DNA of 64,000 nt from assembly GCA_016802295.1 (NCBI GenBank), contig JAESIW010000138.1, forward strand, positions 3,128,152-3,192,151, written 5' to 3'. The translations under genes were made by a program, and so were the position numbers. Source of the DNA: Brachionus rotundiformis. Its lineage: Eukaryota > Rotifera > Eurotatoria > Ploima > Brachionidae. Under the pieces are notes generated by a model. The model did no database searches. It saw nothing but the letters and a program-made list of their open reading frames with translations, and was not told the origin of the DNA. This document shows positions 35,101 through 48,900 of this stretch, in pieces (within the stretch, counting starts at the first letter, position 1; each line of letters begins with the position of its first letter).

Positions 35101-38100
35101 AAAAGTTATGCTGACTAAAGCAAACTAATCGGTTTAATGTTTATACATAAACACAAAAAGCAATAATTTTAAACTTTTTGCTACAATTTCAATGATAATT
35201 ATTTTACTTTCAATGAAAATTAATAATTCTAAAGATTTCTTTTTAATTAGACTTCTTCTACTTAACTTTTTTCTTTTATCTTGACTAAAGGATTTAACTT
35301 TGAATTCTTTTGTTTGTTTGTATGGAATCATTAATGAAAATAGAAATAAATTTTAGCTTACCTTCTTGATATTTAGATTCTTATTGAATTAAATTTAATT
35401 TCATGCAATATTTTTTTTCAAAATTAGAAATTATATTTAAAATAATTAGTTTTTTTTTTCGAAATTAAAAGGAGGTTCATTAAAGGAAGTTAAAGGAAGT
35501 AATTATCTCAACTGGACCTCTTTAAAATTACCAAACAAAAGGTCAAAATGAGTTTAAAGATTTTTTTAGATCTCAAATAAAATCTTTATTAATTAAATAT
35601 TTTAGATTTCCGTCTGAAGTATACATAGAACAATACAACCATTAGAAACGACCCGATGTATTAGGAAGGATTTGAATTTATTTGCAATCAAAATCTCTAA
35701 TTATACATCTTATTTGATAATTTTAAGATTACAAGCTTTTTTAGAGTATGGCTAAGTGCATAAAACGATGTCATAAATGATTATTTCTAGTTATATTTGA
35801 ATAGAGCTAGATTATCGAAAAAAAAACTCAAATGAGCTACTGAATTGTCTGGTGATTATTGCAATTAGCTTTTTTTATCATTTTATTATTTTACAAAAAT
35901 TTCAACTCTCTGAACAGATTCATAAAAATTATCATGATATTTAAATTTTTAATTTAGTAGTAAGTGTTTTGTACGACAAGATTAGAAAATTTTCGAATCA
36001 TCTAATTGGAATAGAGCTTGTTGACGAGGCTTTCAATTAACAAAGATTACTTCAAGAAAAGTATAACAATTGATTAGAAATTTTTAATTTATACCATTTT
36101 AATAACTTTTCGTACGGCTATTTTAGATTTGTTGGTATAAAATTACCAATCTTTCTGTTAAGGTTAACTTTTAAAAATCCTTATATTTGTTTTAAACTTT
36201 TAATGCCGACTAGTTGAAAATTAAGAATGGTTTAAAATTACATTAAGAGTTTATCTTTTTGAACGTAATGTGATACATATCTTGCTATATTATGTACTCA
36301 ATATAAAATTATTACGATTCACATACTTTAATAAATAAACTCCTTAGTAACAAAAATTTAATATTTCTTACAAACAGGAATTAGTTATTGAAATCATGTA
36401 TTTTTTTTTCAAAGGAACCAACACAAAAATAAACAATTTTGTATTATTTTAGTAATTAGGAAATTATTTACTCTCAGATTTTAATTAAAAATTGAAAAAC
36501 TTTAAATTGCGTTCAATTGAATATTCATGATCAAAATACTATTTCAATTAAAACACCCAAAATTATATTTTTAATTTGAACTGATCCAAAATAAATGATT
36601 AGTTTAGGATAAAAAAATCTGATAATAATAATAAATAGATCATTCATGACGTATTGCCTTGAAGGAATCTAAAGTGATAATTAATTTTATCTAAAATCTA
36701 TCTGTTAGGCATTTATTACTGTAAAACTAATAATGTCTTTTTTTAAGTGAATCTTAAATTTAAATGAACTGAATTTTAATGAGGTTTAATTTGAAGGACA
36801 ATTAGTTTACTAGATTAGTTACTTGACTAATTTAATAGAAACTTGATCACAGGACAAATAAAAATATTTAATAGTTAAAAGAATATTATTTAACTTGGGA
36901 ATAGTGTCTGGCATTTTTAACAAGAATGTTCTTTCATTAATTGCTATAGTTAAATAAATTATCAATTAAAAGTGAATTTATGTTGTATAAGTGTTTGAAC
37001 TTATTTTAATAAAATGGTTCTCTGGTAGAATATACAACAGCATAAAAGGTTATCATTAAGTGTACCATTAAATTAAATGAGGGAATTTAATAAAGTTTAC
37101 TATCTTAAAATAAAGATAACTTTGTATTTAAAATTGTTTCATCCTGATCTGACGTCGTTTGTTTCAAATAAATTAAGTATAATAAATGATATTTAAAGAA
37201 TTTATTTCTTGTTTTAATTTGCCTTTATTGAATTTGATGCTAAAAATATAAATATACGGCAGTTCTTGGGAGTTTTTAATAATAGGAACACTGTTTTTGA
37301 TTAACTAAAATGATTAGAATTCTTATACGTTTTTCAATAATTACTTTTATCAATCTGAGAGTATTTAAGAAATTTCAGATCAATGTTTATAAAAAAAATT
37401 CATTTTCACTCCATTTTCTATCTATTTTCTCTGGGAAAAAAATTAGAAATAACTACTAAAAGCTATTAATACTAATTATTTTCAAGTAACTAGCATTATT
37501 TCTGTAAGCATCCATTTGAATTGTTTGACATTCAAAATAGAAAAAATATGAATTAATGGCTTGATTAGACTAAAATCAAAATTCATTTTCTCAAGTTAGT
37601 CGCGATAGCTGTCTCGAATACCTTAAGGCAAATTACGTCGAATTATTCATTAACATTGCTAAAATTAGCTCTAATTTTTTCTAATAACTAAAATTTATCC
37701 ATATAGAAAATAAATTCTTAATGTCAGAGGGAATCATCTTTTCCATTTGTTTCGAACATATCGATTTAATAATTTTGAGCTTTTAATTAGCCTTTTTTCA
37801 ATTTCTTCTAGCCAAAAGTTCAAAAAAACAATTGATAAAAAAAATTTGAAATTATAATCAGCATCCGGTAAAGTCAGTCAATTTTTAAATATTTACTCAA
37901 GCTGGTTAACTTAGCAGCTCTTGTTTTTAAAATTTGGATTTCGTATAATTAAAACTTATTGTCGTTTGAGATTTAAGCAAAAAAAATTTAATTATATATT
38001 TTTTTTCCTTCAATTTCAACTTTATTTTAAGGGAAAAATGATTCTATTTGCCATAAGTTTATTAAAAGAATGACATTTTGTAAAAGAAAGTGTATTTTAA

Positions 38101-39657
38101 TTAAAATCGACTTCAAATTTTTTATTTATTTATATTTTGAATATTTTTTGTTGAAAAGATTAAGAAATTTAATTAGTACCCCAGATCCTGTAAAAGTATT
38201 AAAATTAATTAGAGTTGAATGTTTAAGCAATTCAATTAAAATTTTTTAGCTATTAGTAATGGATTTAGTAAAGACATTTTTGTATATTTTTCTTTAAACG
38301 AAATAAATAAATTTAAATAAAATCATATTATTTATTAGTAATAGAACCGTCACTTATAATCATCTCCCAAATGCTTTTTTCAAAATAAACACCTTAAAAT
38401 GCTTAAATTTAGAAAAAATAATTACTAGCTTGTGGACAGAACCTGGATATTTAGAATTGCCATTAACAATTAAATTAAAGCTGGTATATAAATGGAGGTT
38501 TTAAAAATTAATAATTATTATTAGCAGTCTATTGATAGCTTGGGTTAATCTTAGACGATGTAAAAGCAAGTCTTAATGTTTAAGTGGAATTTATGGCTTT
38601 TGCCTATACAGCATAATCTAATTAAAAATCAAAACTATTTTTTGATTATTCAAAAAATTAAATGTTTAGGAAAATTGCTGGTTTTTTTAATATTAAATAA
38701 ATCAATTGTTTTTATTATTGATTTTGATTTATCGGCAATCAAAATTTTAACACAAATTAAGTAAATGATAGATTCAAAAATTTATAAAAGAAACAATATT
38801 TATATATATTTGTGAATATTTTAAATAATAGATTGAGTTTTTACATTAAGCTGTTGTAGCAGAAGCATATCACTTGAATTAATTTGAGTTGATTGAGGCC
38901 TTAAAAATTCAATTTTTGAAAAAATATCCGATTAGTATTTTAACTTTAGTTTTCTATTAGCTAATTAACTTTAAAAAAGATTCTAGATTTTATTTTGTTA
39001 TTTTAGGAAAAAAAAATATGAAAAATAGCTCAAACACGTCTAATTACAATATTGAGTAAAATGTCTTTTAAAACGTGTTTTTATCAAAAATATAATTAAA
39101 ATAATTACAGCTTTATAAATATTTTTTTTGTTTTTAATTTTTCAATTCAAATAGGACCTTTTTCTCAAAATAATTATTTATCTAAGAAAAAAATGAATTA
39201 AAATCGTCTTAGAAAATAGTTGACAAAACAAATACAAACATCAAATCTAAAAATGATAAATTCGGTGACCATTGTTTTAATTTAATTCAAAATTTTTTTA
39301 GATTTTAAATTAACCACCGAAAAAAAATAATTACCTGCTATATAGCCCTTTTTTTTAAAAAAAAATACAGAATTCAAAAATATTTGATTTAAAATCGATT
39401 TTTCTAAAATTTATTTGTTGTTATTTATTTAATTTTTAAATACCTTGTAGAGAAAAATTGATTAAGTCGACCCTCAAAGATACTAAGTGGAAATCATGGT
39501 TTATAAATATTGCCTGATTCAAATCAAAAAATAAACAAAATGAGCAGTCTCGTTTTTAAAACTGAATGATCCTTCATCAAAAAATCAATGTTAAATAATT
39601 GTTAACAAAATTGGTAATTAAATATTTAGGAAATTAGCTGACTGGAGTATCAATATA
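26116..39657. other. 13.5-kb gene desert
   Basis: I see no domain-bearing ORF, no exon chain, no complete tRNA and no large repeat. Short open frames at 28389, 35134 and 38576 have AT-driven composition (K, N, I, F, L) and no family pattern. The segment is uniformly AT-rich with many homopolymer runs. It lies upstream of both the aralar gene (-) and the muscarinic-like receptor (+). Regulatory DNA for the receptor or unannotated non-coding RNA is possible but not visible by eye. Confidence 0.55.
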
Positions 39658-42063
39658 ATGAAATATTCAATTTTAAATAGAAAAAAAAACAAGTTGGAGC
39701 TGAGTTGGGTATTTTTAAAAATTCTTATTGTTTATTCTGCACTTTTCACCACTGCCAATGCCAACATGAACCAACACTCAAGCCTAAATGACCAATTTGT
39801 TTTGAATGACTACAATTATAGCTTTTTAAAACAACAATCAAATTTTCAAGTGATATTCAGTGATGACGAAACGTCCAAACAGTTGAACAATACAGAACTA
39901 TTTTTATATAATTTAGATCAACCAAATGAAATATATTCTTTGCCTGGAAAAATTATCCTAAGTATACTTGCCTCAACTGCTAGTTTGATAACAGTGAGCG
40001 GAAATTTGCTGGTCATGTTGTCCTTTTTTCTCGACCATCAAATCCGCAACCCAACCAATTACTTTATCTTGTCGCTTTCAGTAAGCGATTTCATAATTGG
40101 TATGTTTTCGATGCCATTTTTGACGCTTTATCTAATGATAGGAGAATGGCCTTTTGGCAGAATTATTTGCAATTTATGGCTTTCTTTGGATTACACAGTC
40201 TGTCTGACATCGATTTACACTGTTTTCTTTATTACCATAGACAGATTTTGTTCGGTTAAGATTCCAGCCAAGTACCGAAAATGGCGGTCTCCAAAAAAAA
40301 TTGTTTTAATGGTAATGCTCACATGGCTGGTGCCATTTGGTCTATTTTTTACCTCTATTTTTGCCTGGTCATATGCCACCCAAGCTGAATTCGATCCAAA
40401 AAATTGCGATGTAGCCTGGAGTTCTAACAAAGTCTTTTCAGTAGCTCTTGTTTTTTCCTATTTCTGGAGCACACTGTGCGTTATCATAGTCCTTTATTCT
40501 TTTATTTACCAAGTGGCTAAAGACTTGGAAAAGAAAAGCAGAGAAAAGCAACGAAAGTTAAGTTCATTGGTAGGATGCAGCGCTTCGAATACTGGAGCGT
40601 TGGTCGGGGTTGTTATACCAACCAACAATACGAATAATAAAAATGGCCTCCTTTCTACAAACGAATTTGAAGAAGATATGGGCGACAGTCAACCAAAATT
40701 GTATACACCTATTTCCAAAAAAAAGCAGCTTCAATTCATCAAAAACTCCCATAAAGATAACAGCATGAAAAAGAATAAAATGGCTTCAACTAATTTATCC
40801 AAACATGATCAGAACAAAAGCAATGTGAACAATGTAACTAATTCTAATAATATATCCGGTGTGAGGAGTCTTAGGTCGTTGAAGACAACGGTAAGCGGCA
40901 ACAACCACAGCTATGCTTCAACAATGAGCAAAGATGATGATTTTTCAAGCAGCTATGATTCTCATTCTGATTTTGATTCTGGCAAAAAGAATAATTATAA
41001 CAAGAAAACAGAAAAAGAAATTGAGATACCAAAGCAAAAAATTCTACTCTCGCCACGACCAGAATCACTAGCTGTGATGACACAGGACCAATTCGACGAA
41101 CAATGCACTACCAAACAGTCTTCCATTAGCCAAAAAAAAAAACTTGTTAAATCTTTATCTACTAATTCGGAAAAAAAATCCGAAATACCATTCATTGAGG
41201 ATGAGAATGATGAATTAACTTATGTTCTTACTAGACGACAATTTGGTGACCAAGAAAATCGTATGCCTATAAAGGAAGAAAAGATTTTGATCAAGTCTCC
41301 AATGAGGACAAGTTTGCTGCACAAAATTTCTGTCCCGATCAAAAATTCCCTATCCAGAAGAAACTCACAAAAGTCTGACATAGAAGAGTCTACTGTGACA
41401 AAAACGACAAGCAAATTTGACTTTTTGACCAGCCAATTTTCTGAAGACAAAACCAGTGACCGTAACTTAGAGGAAAAAAGCAAATTACTAAACGAGCCTC
41501 ACAAGCCTAAAACTGAGTCTACAACTGAAGATAAAAATACCAAAGATTCTCTCAAATTGGGTGCTTCACTGACAGTAAGTGCACAAAATTCATTGAAAAT
41601 AACACCTTCTTCAACACAGACAGTCCTGAGTAGCGGTTTTGATTCAAGCACTGGAAATAGTTATAACAAAAATCCGGTTGACAAATCAATAAACAAAGTT
41701 GGCGACAATGCTACAAGCAGAAGTGTTGGCACTGGCACTTCAGGTTTGACTTCTTCTTTTGGATTTCGTCCGCTGCAAAAGCGAAAAACAAAACACGAGA
41801 ACCGGGCTCGAAAAGCCCTCAGAACCATTAGCTTTATTTTAGGCGCATTTATATTTTGTTTCGCGCCATGGCATATAGTCAGTATTTATAACTCGTTTTG
41901 TCCTGATTGTTTTCAATCAAATTTATATCATCATTTCTTTTATTCATGCTACTTTTTATGTTATCTTAATTCACCGATTAATCCATTCATGTACGCATTG
42001 GCAAATCAACAATTTAAAAAAACATTTTGTAGAATTTTAAAGGGTGATTGGAGAAGGCTGTAA
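39658..42063 (+). CDS. Muscarinic acetylcholine receptor-like GPCR, type B (GAR-2/mAChR-B-like)
   Basis: A single-exon class A GPCR of 801 aa. ATG 39658 is followed by a hydrophobic stretch ending TTANA, a likely signal peptide, and an N-terminus with N-x-S/T sites. Seven membrane helices are readable. TM3 holds the amine-binding Asp in LWLSLDYTVCLTSIY (about D178), then DRF in place of DRY, then CSVKIPAKYRKWR as in invertebrate type-B receptors. TM6 reads FCFAPWHI, with His where type A has Asn. TM7 ends NPFMY. Intracellular loop 3 is very long (about 300-715), low-complexity and phosphosite-rich, while the C-tail is short. By family it would bind acetylcholine and couple to Gi/o, with weak response to muscarine. 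Position 6.48 is Phe rather than the usual toggle Trp. Absence of introns is unlike neighbouring genes. Confidence 0.87.
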   Translation: MKYSILNRKKNKLELSWVFLKILIVYSALFTTANANMNQHSSLNDQFVLNDYNYSFLKQQSNFQVIFSDDETSKQLNNTELFLYNLDQPNEIYSLPGKIILSILASTASLITVSGNLLVMLSFFLDHQIRNPTNYFILSLSVSDFIIGMFSMPFLTLYLMIGEWPFGRIICNLWLSLDYTVCLTSIYTVFFITIDRFCSVKIPAKYRKWRSPKKIVLMVMLTWLVPFGLFFTSIFAWSYATQAEFDPKNCDVAWSSNKVFSVALVFSYFWSTLCVIIVLYSFIYQVAKDLEKKSREKQRKLSSLVGCSASNTGALVGVVIPTNNTNNKNGLLSTNEFEEDMGDSQPKLYTPISKKKQLQFIKNSHKDNSMKKNKMASTNLSKHDQNKSNVNNVTNSNNISGVRSLRSLKTTVSGNNHSYASTMSKDDDFSSSYDSHSDFDSGKKNNYNKKTEKEIEIPKQKILLSPRPESLAVMTQDQFDEQCTTKQSSISQKKKLVKSLSTNSEKKSEIPFIEDENDELTYVLTRRQFGDQENRMPIKEEKILIKSPMRTSLLHKISVPIKNSLSRRNSQKSDIEESTVTKTTSKFDFLTSQFSEDKTSDRNLEEKSKLLNEPHKPKTESTTEDKNTKDSLKLGASLTVSAQNSLKITPSSTQTVLSSGFDSSTGNSYNKNPVDKSINKVGDNATSRSVGTGTSGLTSSFGFRPLQKRKTKHENRARKALRTISFILGAFIFCFAPWHIVSIYNSFCPDCFQSNLYHHFFYSCYFLCYLNSPINPFMYALANQQFKKTFCRILKGDWRRL

Positions 42064-42993
42064 ATTTTAATTTAATTTTTTGTTATATTTTTTTTTTATT
42101 ATTTTTAGTAATAAATTGATTGATTTATAAAAATATATTTATTTATTCTTATTTATCTAACAATATTGAGATAGGAAAAAATCTAAAATTTAATTTATTT
42201 TTTTGGTCTTTTTCAACTTAACAGGTTAAGAAAAAAGGCAATTTTGAAATCTTATAATTCATATAATTCATTAATTTTTATTTACTAATAATTATTACTC
42301 TCCGCCCAAGAGACATTTTAACAAATAGATAAATACATTTGTTTTATTTTTTATTTAAATCAGAGTTTTAGATGCAAATGAGTTTTAGTAACTTTTTTTT
42401 TAAATAAGAATTAAAAAGGAATAATTTAAATTTTATGCTATATATGACATAAATTAAATTCAACAATATCAGTACATTTAGACTCCAAATAAATAACTTA
42501 TAAGAAATTCTTATGTTTTTCAAATGACATGCTTTGAAAAAATGAACTAATTTCTAATAAACTCTATTAAAAAATAATCAAAATTATTTTTTTCAATATA
42601 CTGTTATGTCTAATTTTTGATACATTTTTTCTAATTAAAATGAGAAATTCTGAATTAGCTTTAAGTCACGATTAATTAAGTTTATATAATTAAAAAAAGA
42701 TAATTTGAAAAATGTTATATTTTCTACTGAAATACTCATACAATTTGCTCAATTACAATAAATTTTCCTTAAATATTTTATCATCATTTCTGATATTAAT
42801 TACATGAAAAGTTAAAAAAAAAAGATAATTACAATTTTTTTTAGACGAAAAAAAATACAAAAAAATCCATATATTTAATTTTGGTCTTTAATATTAGATG
42901 ATGCATTTTATAATTTATAATAATTAAAAAAACATCAAAATTAAATTCGGGTATAATTTAGACTAATTGATCTAACATGGTAAGAAGCAAAAA
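42064..42993. other. Convergent intergenic spacer
   Basis: The receptor (+) and separase (-) converge here. The 0.9 kb holds their 3' flanks in AT-rich sequence; no other feature is seen. Confidence 0.5.
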
Positions 42994-45900
42994 TTATTTA
43001 AAATTAACTGGTAAACCGTATACAATGGGTGCTGATCCGTTCAAGTAAGCCATTTTGCACGCTTTTCTAGCCTTATTCAAATGCACACAAATACTACTTG
43101 TAAACATGGAATTTTTATTGTGTTTTTTATCTTCATCACTCATTTTCTCACACATTTCATCGTGATCTTTAATCCATGACTCAAGGAATTCTTCGGTCAA
43201 TCGATCAATATCACGATCTGTAACATCCCAAAGGTTTCCAACAATGCATGGACATCCAGCCAGAATATAGGCCAATACTGTACCATAAGGCTCAAAGTCT
43301 CCCATAACATATTGATTACCACTAGAACAACCCATTAGAATCGAACATGCCTGAACCCTCAATTTTTGCACATCGTCTGAAGGATAGTACTGGCTACCTG
43401 AACCGTGACCTGTATATCTTTTTAAAAGAATAATTTTTTTTTACTATTTGGTGATTTTTACTTACATAAAAAGTTCATATTCAGTTAATGCCTTTTTAAA
43501 AATTGTCTCATTTGGTGCCACACCAATGATTCCGTCCCAAGTCTTTCTTTTTTCGAAAAAATTTTGAAATTTCATTCTTGTATGAGTAAGATCACATCCT
43601 GGATCTACAATATAGAATGCTTTTTCTTTATTTAAAGATAGGGAGTTTATTATTATGTGAGTTTGAAGAAAATGAATCGAAGGCATTCTGGTTATTGGCT
43701 GGGACCGTGTCGAAGGAAAACATTCAAATGGTATTTGATGCAAATTTTTGTCTATTAACAAGCAAACATGCTTTCTTTTGGCATTTTGAATTTTTGGTTT
43801 AATATAAATAAAAAAGTATTCAGCAAATTCAGTAATTGCTTCAGAGCTGAACTCAATTTTTAAACAATTTTGAACATCTTCTAATGAATACTGTTCCAAA
43901 CCAAGTATTAACAATTTTATCAAGTTTTCCTGATTTTTGGTCAGCTTAGAATTTGGAAAAAATTTCCTCTTAAATTCATCAATAATTTTCTCATTGCTAA
44001 AGTCAATAAAAGAGCCCAAAAGCAATGACTTGTAAATTGAAAACACACTTGACTCAAATTCTTCCAAATAAGAATTCAATTTTTTATTCAAGGCACTTCT
44101 ACTTGACCAAAATTTATTTCTATCAGACTGCTTCATTGAACGGTCATTTTCGACCATTATAGTCTTAAATTCATCACTTAATTTTTTATTATATTTTAAT
44201 TTGATCAATATGGGATTGGTCTTTGCTTCAAATCTAATTAAATATAAATCATCTGACTGTCCAAGCACCAGCGAAATTACCACACAATTATCTGGCAAAA
44301 CTTTTTCAATAAATTCATTCAAATGATTACCATTGTTAAATGACAAATTGGACAGCATAATCTGAATCAGCTTAGTATCTTGGGTACCTTTTCGTTTATG
44401 CTTGTACTGAATAGAACAAGCTTTGTGCCTAAGAGCAATAGACTGAGTTTCCAATAGGAAAAAACATTTTTCTTTTAAGTCATTTTTATGAGCACTTTCT
44501 GATTTGTATAAATGCATTAGAATTTTTCGATACAACAAAGGTTGTGGGTACTTTTGGATATAGGAATAAGCCTGAGACAAATACTCCGAGTTGTTTTCAT
44601 CTAACTCGTACATGGTGCACAAATACTCGGCCCAATTCCAGTTTTCTCTAATACTTCCTTTTTTAAGCAAGACTTTTACATTTTTTATGCATTCATTTAC
44701 TGATATTTTAGTTGTCGAACTTTGTTTTACATAATTAAAAACCATAAGTTCCATATCTATCAATGTTTCCCTAATGTAGTCATTTATTTGCGAGTCAAAG
44801 GCTAAAACTTTATTTATAAAATCCTTCTTGTTTATGATCATTGATGCTCTAAATTCAAAAAATTCTTCCGAATATTTCCTTATATCATTTAGTATGTTGA
44901 GGAAATGGTAGTAAGTAAAATTGTTTAAACGCATTAAATCGTTGCGCATTTCTGAGCCCAGTATCGGTAAGCATTCAACTTGTCCTACTTTTATCAAATT
45001 TTCAGTCAATTTTAGACGCGTTTGGGACTCATTAAAGCAATTGGCAATGATGTCAGCATGGATTTGTTGAAGAAGAAACCGAGCAATGCGCCTCAAGGAA
45101 AAATGGAGTTGTGTAACATCTAAGCCTTCCCGAATATAGCCGGTTGCATCTCTATAGCGACCAATATCGATAAAATGCTTGCATAGATGATGTTGAATAT
45201 CCATGCATTCACTAAGAATGCGATAACTTTCGGAACTTCCAATATCTAATTAGATGAAAATTGATTAAGAACCTTTTAAAAATTTCTAATTTGCATAAAA
45301 ACATCATTTTAAATAAAGCTTATTATTCAAATTAAAATTTCAAATAATGCCTTTTTTTCAAAGATTCTTTGTTTAAATAAAGTAATTTAACTTGACCAAA
45401 TTTAATTTTCGAAATTTTTAAAAGAATTTGATATTGATAATTTGGAAAATTAAAATTAATCAATCAATTTCTACTAAATTTTTTACCAAAAATTATTTTC
45501 ATTCAACTATTATTATTTTGTAAGAAAAACAAATTGGGTCTTGGAAAAAAATAGATAAATACAAGAGCTTTATATAATTCACAATTTGAAATGATCAACA
45601 GTAAAAGTACTGTTCAAATAAGACTGATATAGAATAAAGATAGCATTAATAGACTTATTTATAAAAATTGATTAATCTCTAATTAATTTTATTAATTTAA
45701 TTTAAATAAATTTTCTAACGAACTTTTTGTATTACTATCTAAACATGAGCAAAATTTCAAATAAAACTTACCAAAAAATATTGTATCCAAATTGCTTTTT
45801 GTTTCAGTCTCAGTTGAAGAAGACGCCTTCGCTTTTTCACTTGTCAAATTATTACTAATAAATCTAAAAGGTTCTATGCTATTAACTGTGTAATATTTGG

Positions 45901-48900
45901 CTACTGAAAAAATGCATGTGTAACATTCTTCAAGTAGACTAAGTGGTGTTTCATTATCTATCAAAGAATTAAATTCTTGCTCATATTTTGAGACTTAAAT
46001 ACAAAAGAATTAAATTTTAGCTTAAAATAAATTTGAACTAAATTACTATTCATCATGCTCAAGGTAAATTGTAAATATTTTAGATAATGTTTGACTTCAA
46101 AATAGAAAGCGTTTTGCTTACCGTTCAAAATTGAGGACTTAATTATTTTATCTTTCATAATTTTGATTGCTTCTCTTGTCTAAAATCAGTCAGTTAAATA
46201 TTAAAAATTTATTCCATGTTGTAATAAAATACCTTTCCTTTTAGAACAAAGTAGTGCATTACATTTAGATAATAACTTATCTGAAATTCTGATTTATTTG
46301 AGAGAAGTTCATTATTTTCATAAATAAAATCCAATTCCATATCATCAATTTTAATTTGTGTTTTTTTTTTAGTTTCTTCATTCTTTAAATTTAATTTATC
46401 AAACAATAATTCAAAATTTTTCAATTGATTTGAATTAAGATATGACTTCATCAAATTAATTACAGTATTTGAATATATGTTATCAAAACTTGCATCCAAA
46501 TTAATAGACATAATTCCCAATTTAATTTCCAAGCAATTTGTCCTATTGATCAACAGTCCCAGAAATCCATAAAAATGAGCCAACAAGTCAACCGACTCAA
46601 AAAACTGTTTCATTAAAGTTTGATCTACATCCAAGAGTTGTTTATCTTTCAATTTGTCTAAAATTTCTAAACATGCATTTAATCCTTTTATCAATTGACC
46701 ATCATCCATGTTAGCACCAAACTCGTCACATAGCTCTGGAGAAATAAGGGTTTGGGTGCTTGGAGTCTGAAGATGCAAATTGTCAGCATTTGTTAATATA
46801 TTTGTCGAATCTTTAAGCTTCATTCTACAATCAACTAATTGTTTCATTGCATTCAAAGTTTTAGATCTTAATTTTGCATATTCACATAAAGATTTATATA
46901 AGTTTAATTGAAATAGGAGAATTTTTGACAAAGGGCACTCGCAAGCAGTTTTTGCATGTTGTTTTCGCTCACCTAATACCATTGAAGAAGCTTTAAGCGA
47001 AGTAGGTGACTTGGCTGTTTTCATTCGTCGACGTTTAGGCAGCTTTCGGGCACTCTTTGGATTTTCGATCTCATCCAAGATTAATACATCATTTGGACTG
47101 GACAGTCGCTTTTTGTTTGATTGAGGACGTGATGCGTCATTTTCTTTATTTTCTTCAAGATTTTCTAAGCTTTCTGTCTCCTTAATTGACAAACTGGAAA
47201 ATTTGACAATTTCACAAACATGCTCCTCTAAACAAAGCTTGGCCAAATCGCAGTACTCTTCACTGGATCTTTTGATTTTAATTTATTTTTAATATTTAAT
47301 TATTAAAAGATAGAATTAAGGTACAATTTAAATTTAAGCTTTTCTCTTGAACTATTCCAATTAAATTGAGCCATTTCAAGATAAATACGACATCTTTGAA
47401 GCATATTATCAGTTTCCATATTTTCTAGTCTTTCTAGGGCATAGAAAATTTCTTCATACATAGCAATTGAGCTATCTACACTTCTAAGCAAAGTTTGAAT
47501 AACGCAAATTGATAATTTTTATACAAAATTATTACTTAAAATTATAGTAATTTCTTATCTCTTCAAAAAGATATAAAAAAATAACTGATGAATTGTTCGA
47601 AACTTCCAAATAATCGACTATAGTTTGTTTTTTTTGAGATTCAGTGTAGGGAATTTTTTTCGATTTCCACATGTCCCTTTTAATCTTGCACCAATTAGTA
47701 ACAATCCAATCTATTTGGCTTTCTAGTGAATATTCTTTTGAAAAATCATAAGCTTTTTTTATTTCTTGGAAAGCTTCTGAGAATTTTTCTTCCAAACGTA
47801 GACTCAGTACAAGATTTTCATTGATACTTCGAAAATTTTTCTTGATAATTTCTCGTTTAAAATTTATAAAAAAGATTCAGATTTCAGTTTTTAGAAGCAT
47901 TATATTTTTAGGTTTAATTAACTATTTTTCAAAATAATTGTAAAATTTTTTAATCATTTAAATTTTTTCGAATTAATTTTCAAATCATTTAGTTTAAATT
48001 TACAAGAAAATAAAATAACAAAAAAACAAAACTTAGCCAAAAATCTCTTTAAATTAGCTAATCTTTTCATTTAATTTAATTTTACTTTTATCAAAATATG
48101 CTTCTAATTTTAAATTGTTTAAAATCTTACCATTGTAGCCTCAGTGTCATAAAATTTTTCAGAGTTTAGCAAAAATTTCAACCGGTCTGTACTTATGCTT
48201 GAGGCATCTTTTTGAAATTTTATATAATCAGAAATAGATCTATCTGAATAAAATTGGTTGGTTATTCTTATTGTTTGATTCTCTAAAATAAATAACAATT
48301 AACTAAAATAGATAACCAACTCCTGACATACCAAAAAGACTGTAGTGTTTTACCAAATCATCAATTGTAATAACCTTATACTTTATTAGCCACTTAATAA
48401 ACGAGTTCTGCCTTGAAATTATTGACTCACTTGATTCAATTATATCTTTTGAATGTTCACATTTTGATTGATTATCTAAACGATTAATTTTTGTTTAATT
48501 TTTAAAAATGGGAAAAATTTGCTCGAATAAGGAAAATTACTTATTTTTAGCTGGAGTTCGATTAGTTTTCCGACAGAGTTAAAAAAAATTAGTGGTTTAT
48601 GAAAAAATGACTTGGATAAAGTGTCCATGTCAGCTTGGTTTTGATTCAAATATATCTGCTTTGAATTTTCTGAGTAAATGAGTGCGATTTTCTGGAATGA
48701 ATCTATCAAGCTTTCTTGTATAAATCTGGAATGCACTGACGGATTATTTAGGTAATTTACAATGGATGATACAAAAAGATCGAGTACATTACCCAAGAGC
48801 CAAAAATTATAAAAATTTTTAATTTCAACTGCTTTATCAAATATGACTGAGAATTTATTTTTCAACTGCTGTTCATAGATTGAATTTTCTTTGAGAAGGC

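Noticed and set aside
43617..43802. + strand open frame inside separase exon 13
   Set aside because: Antisense shadow of the conserved catalytic-domain exon.
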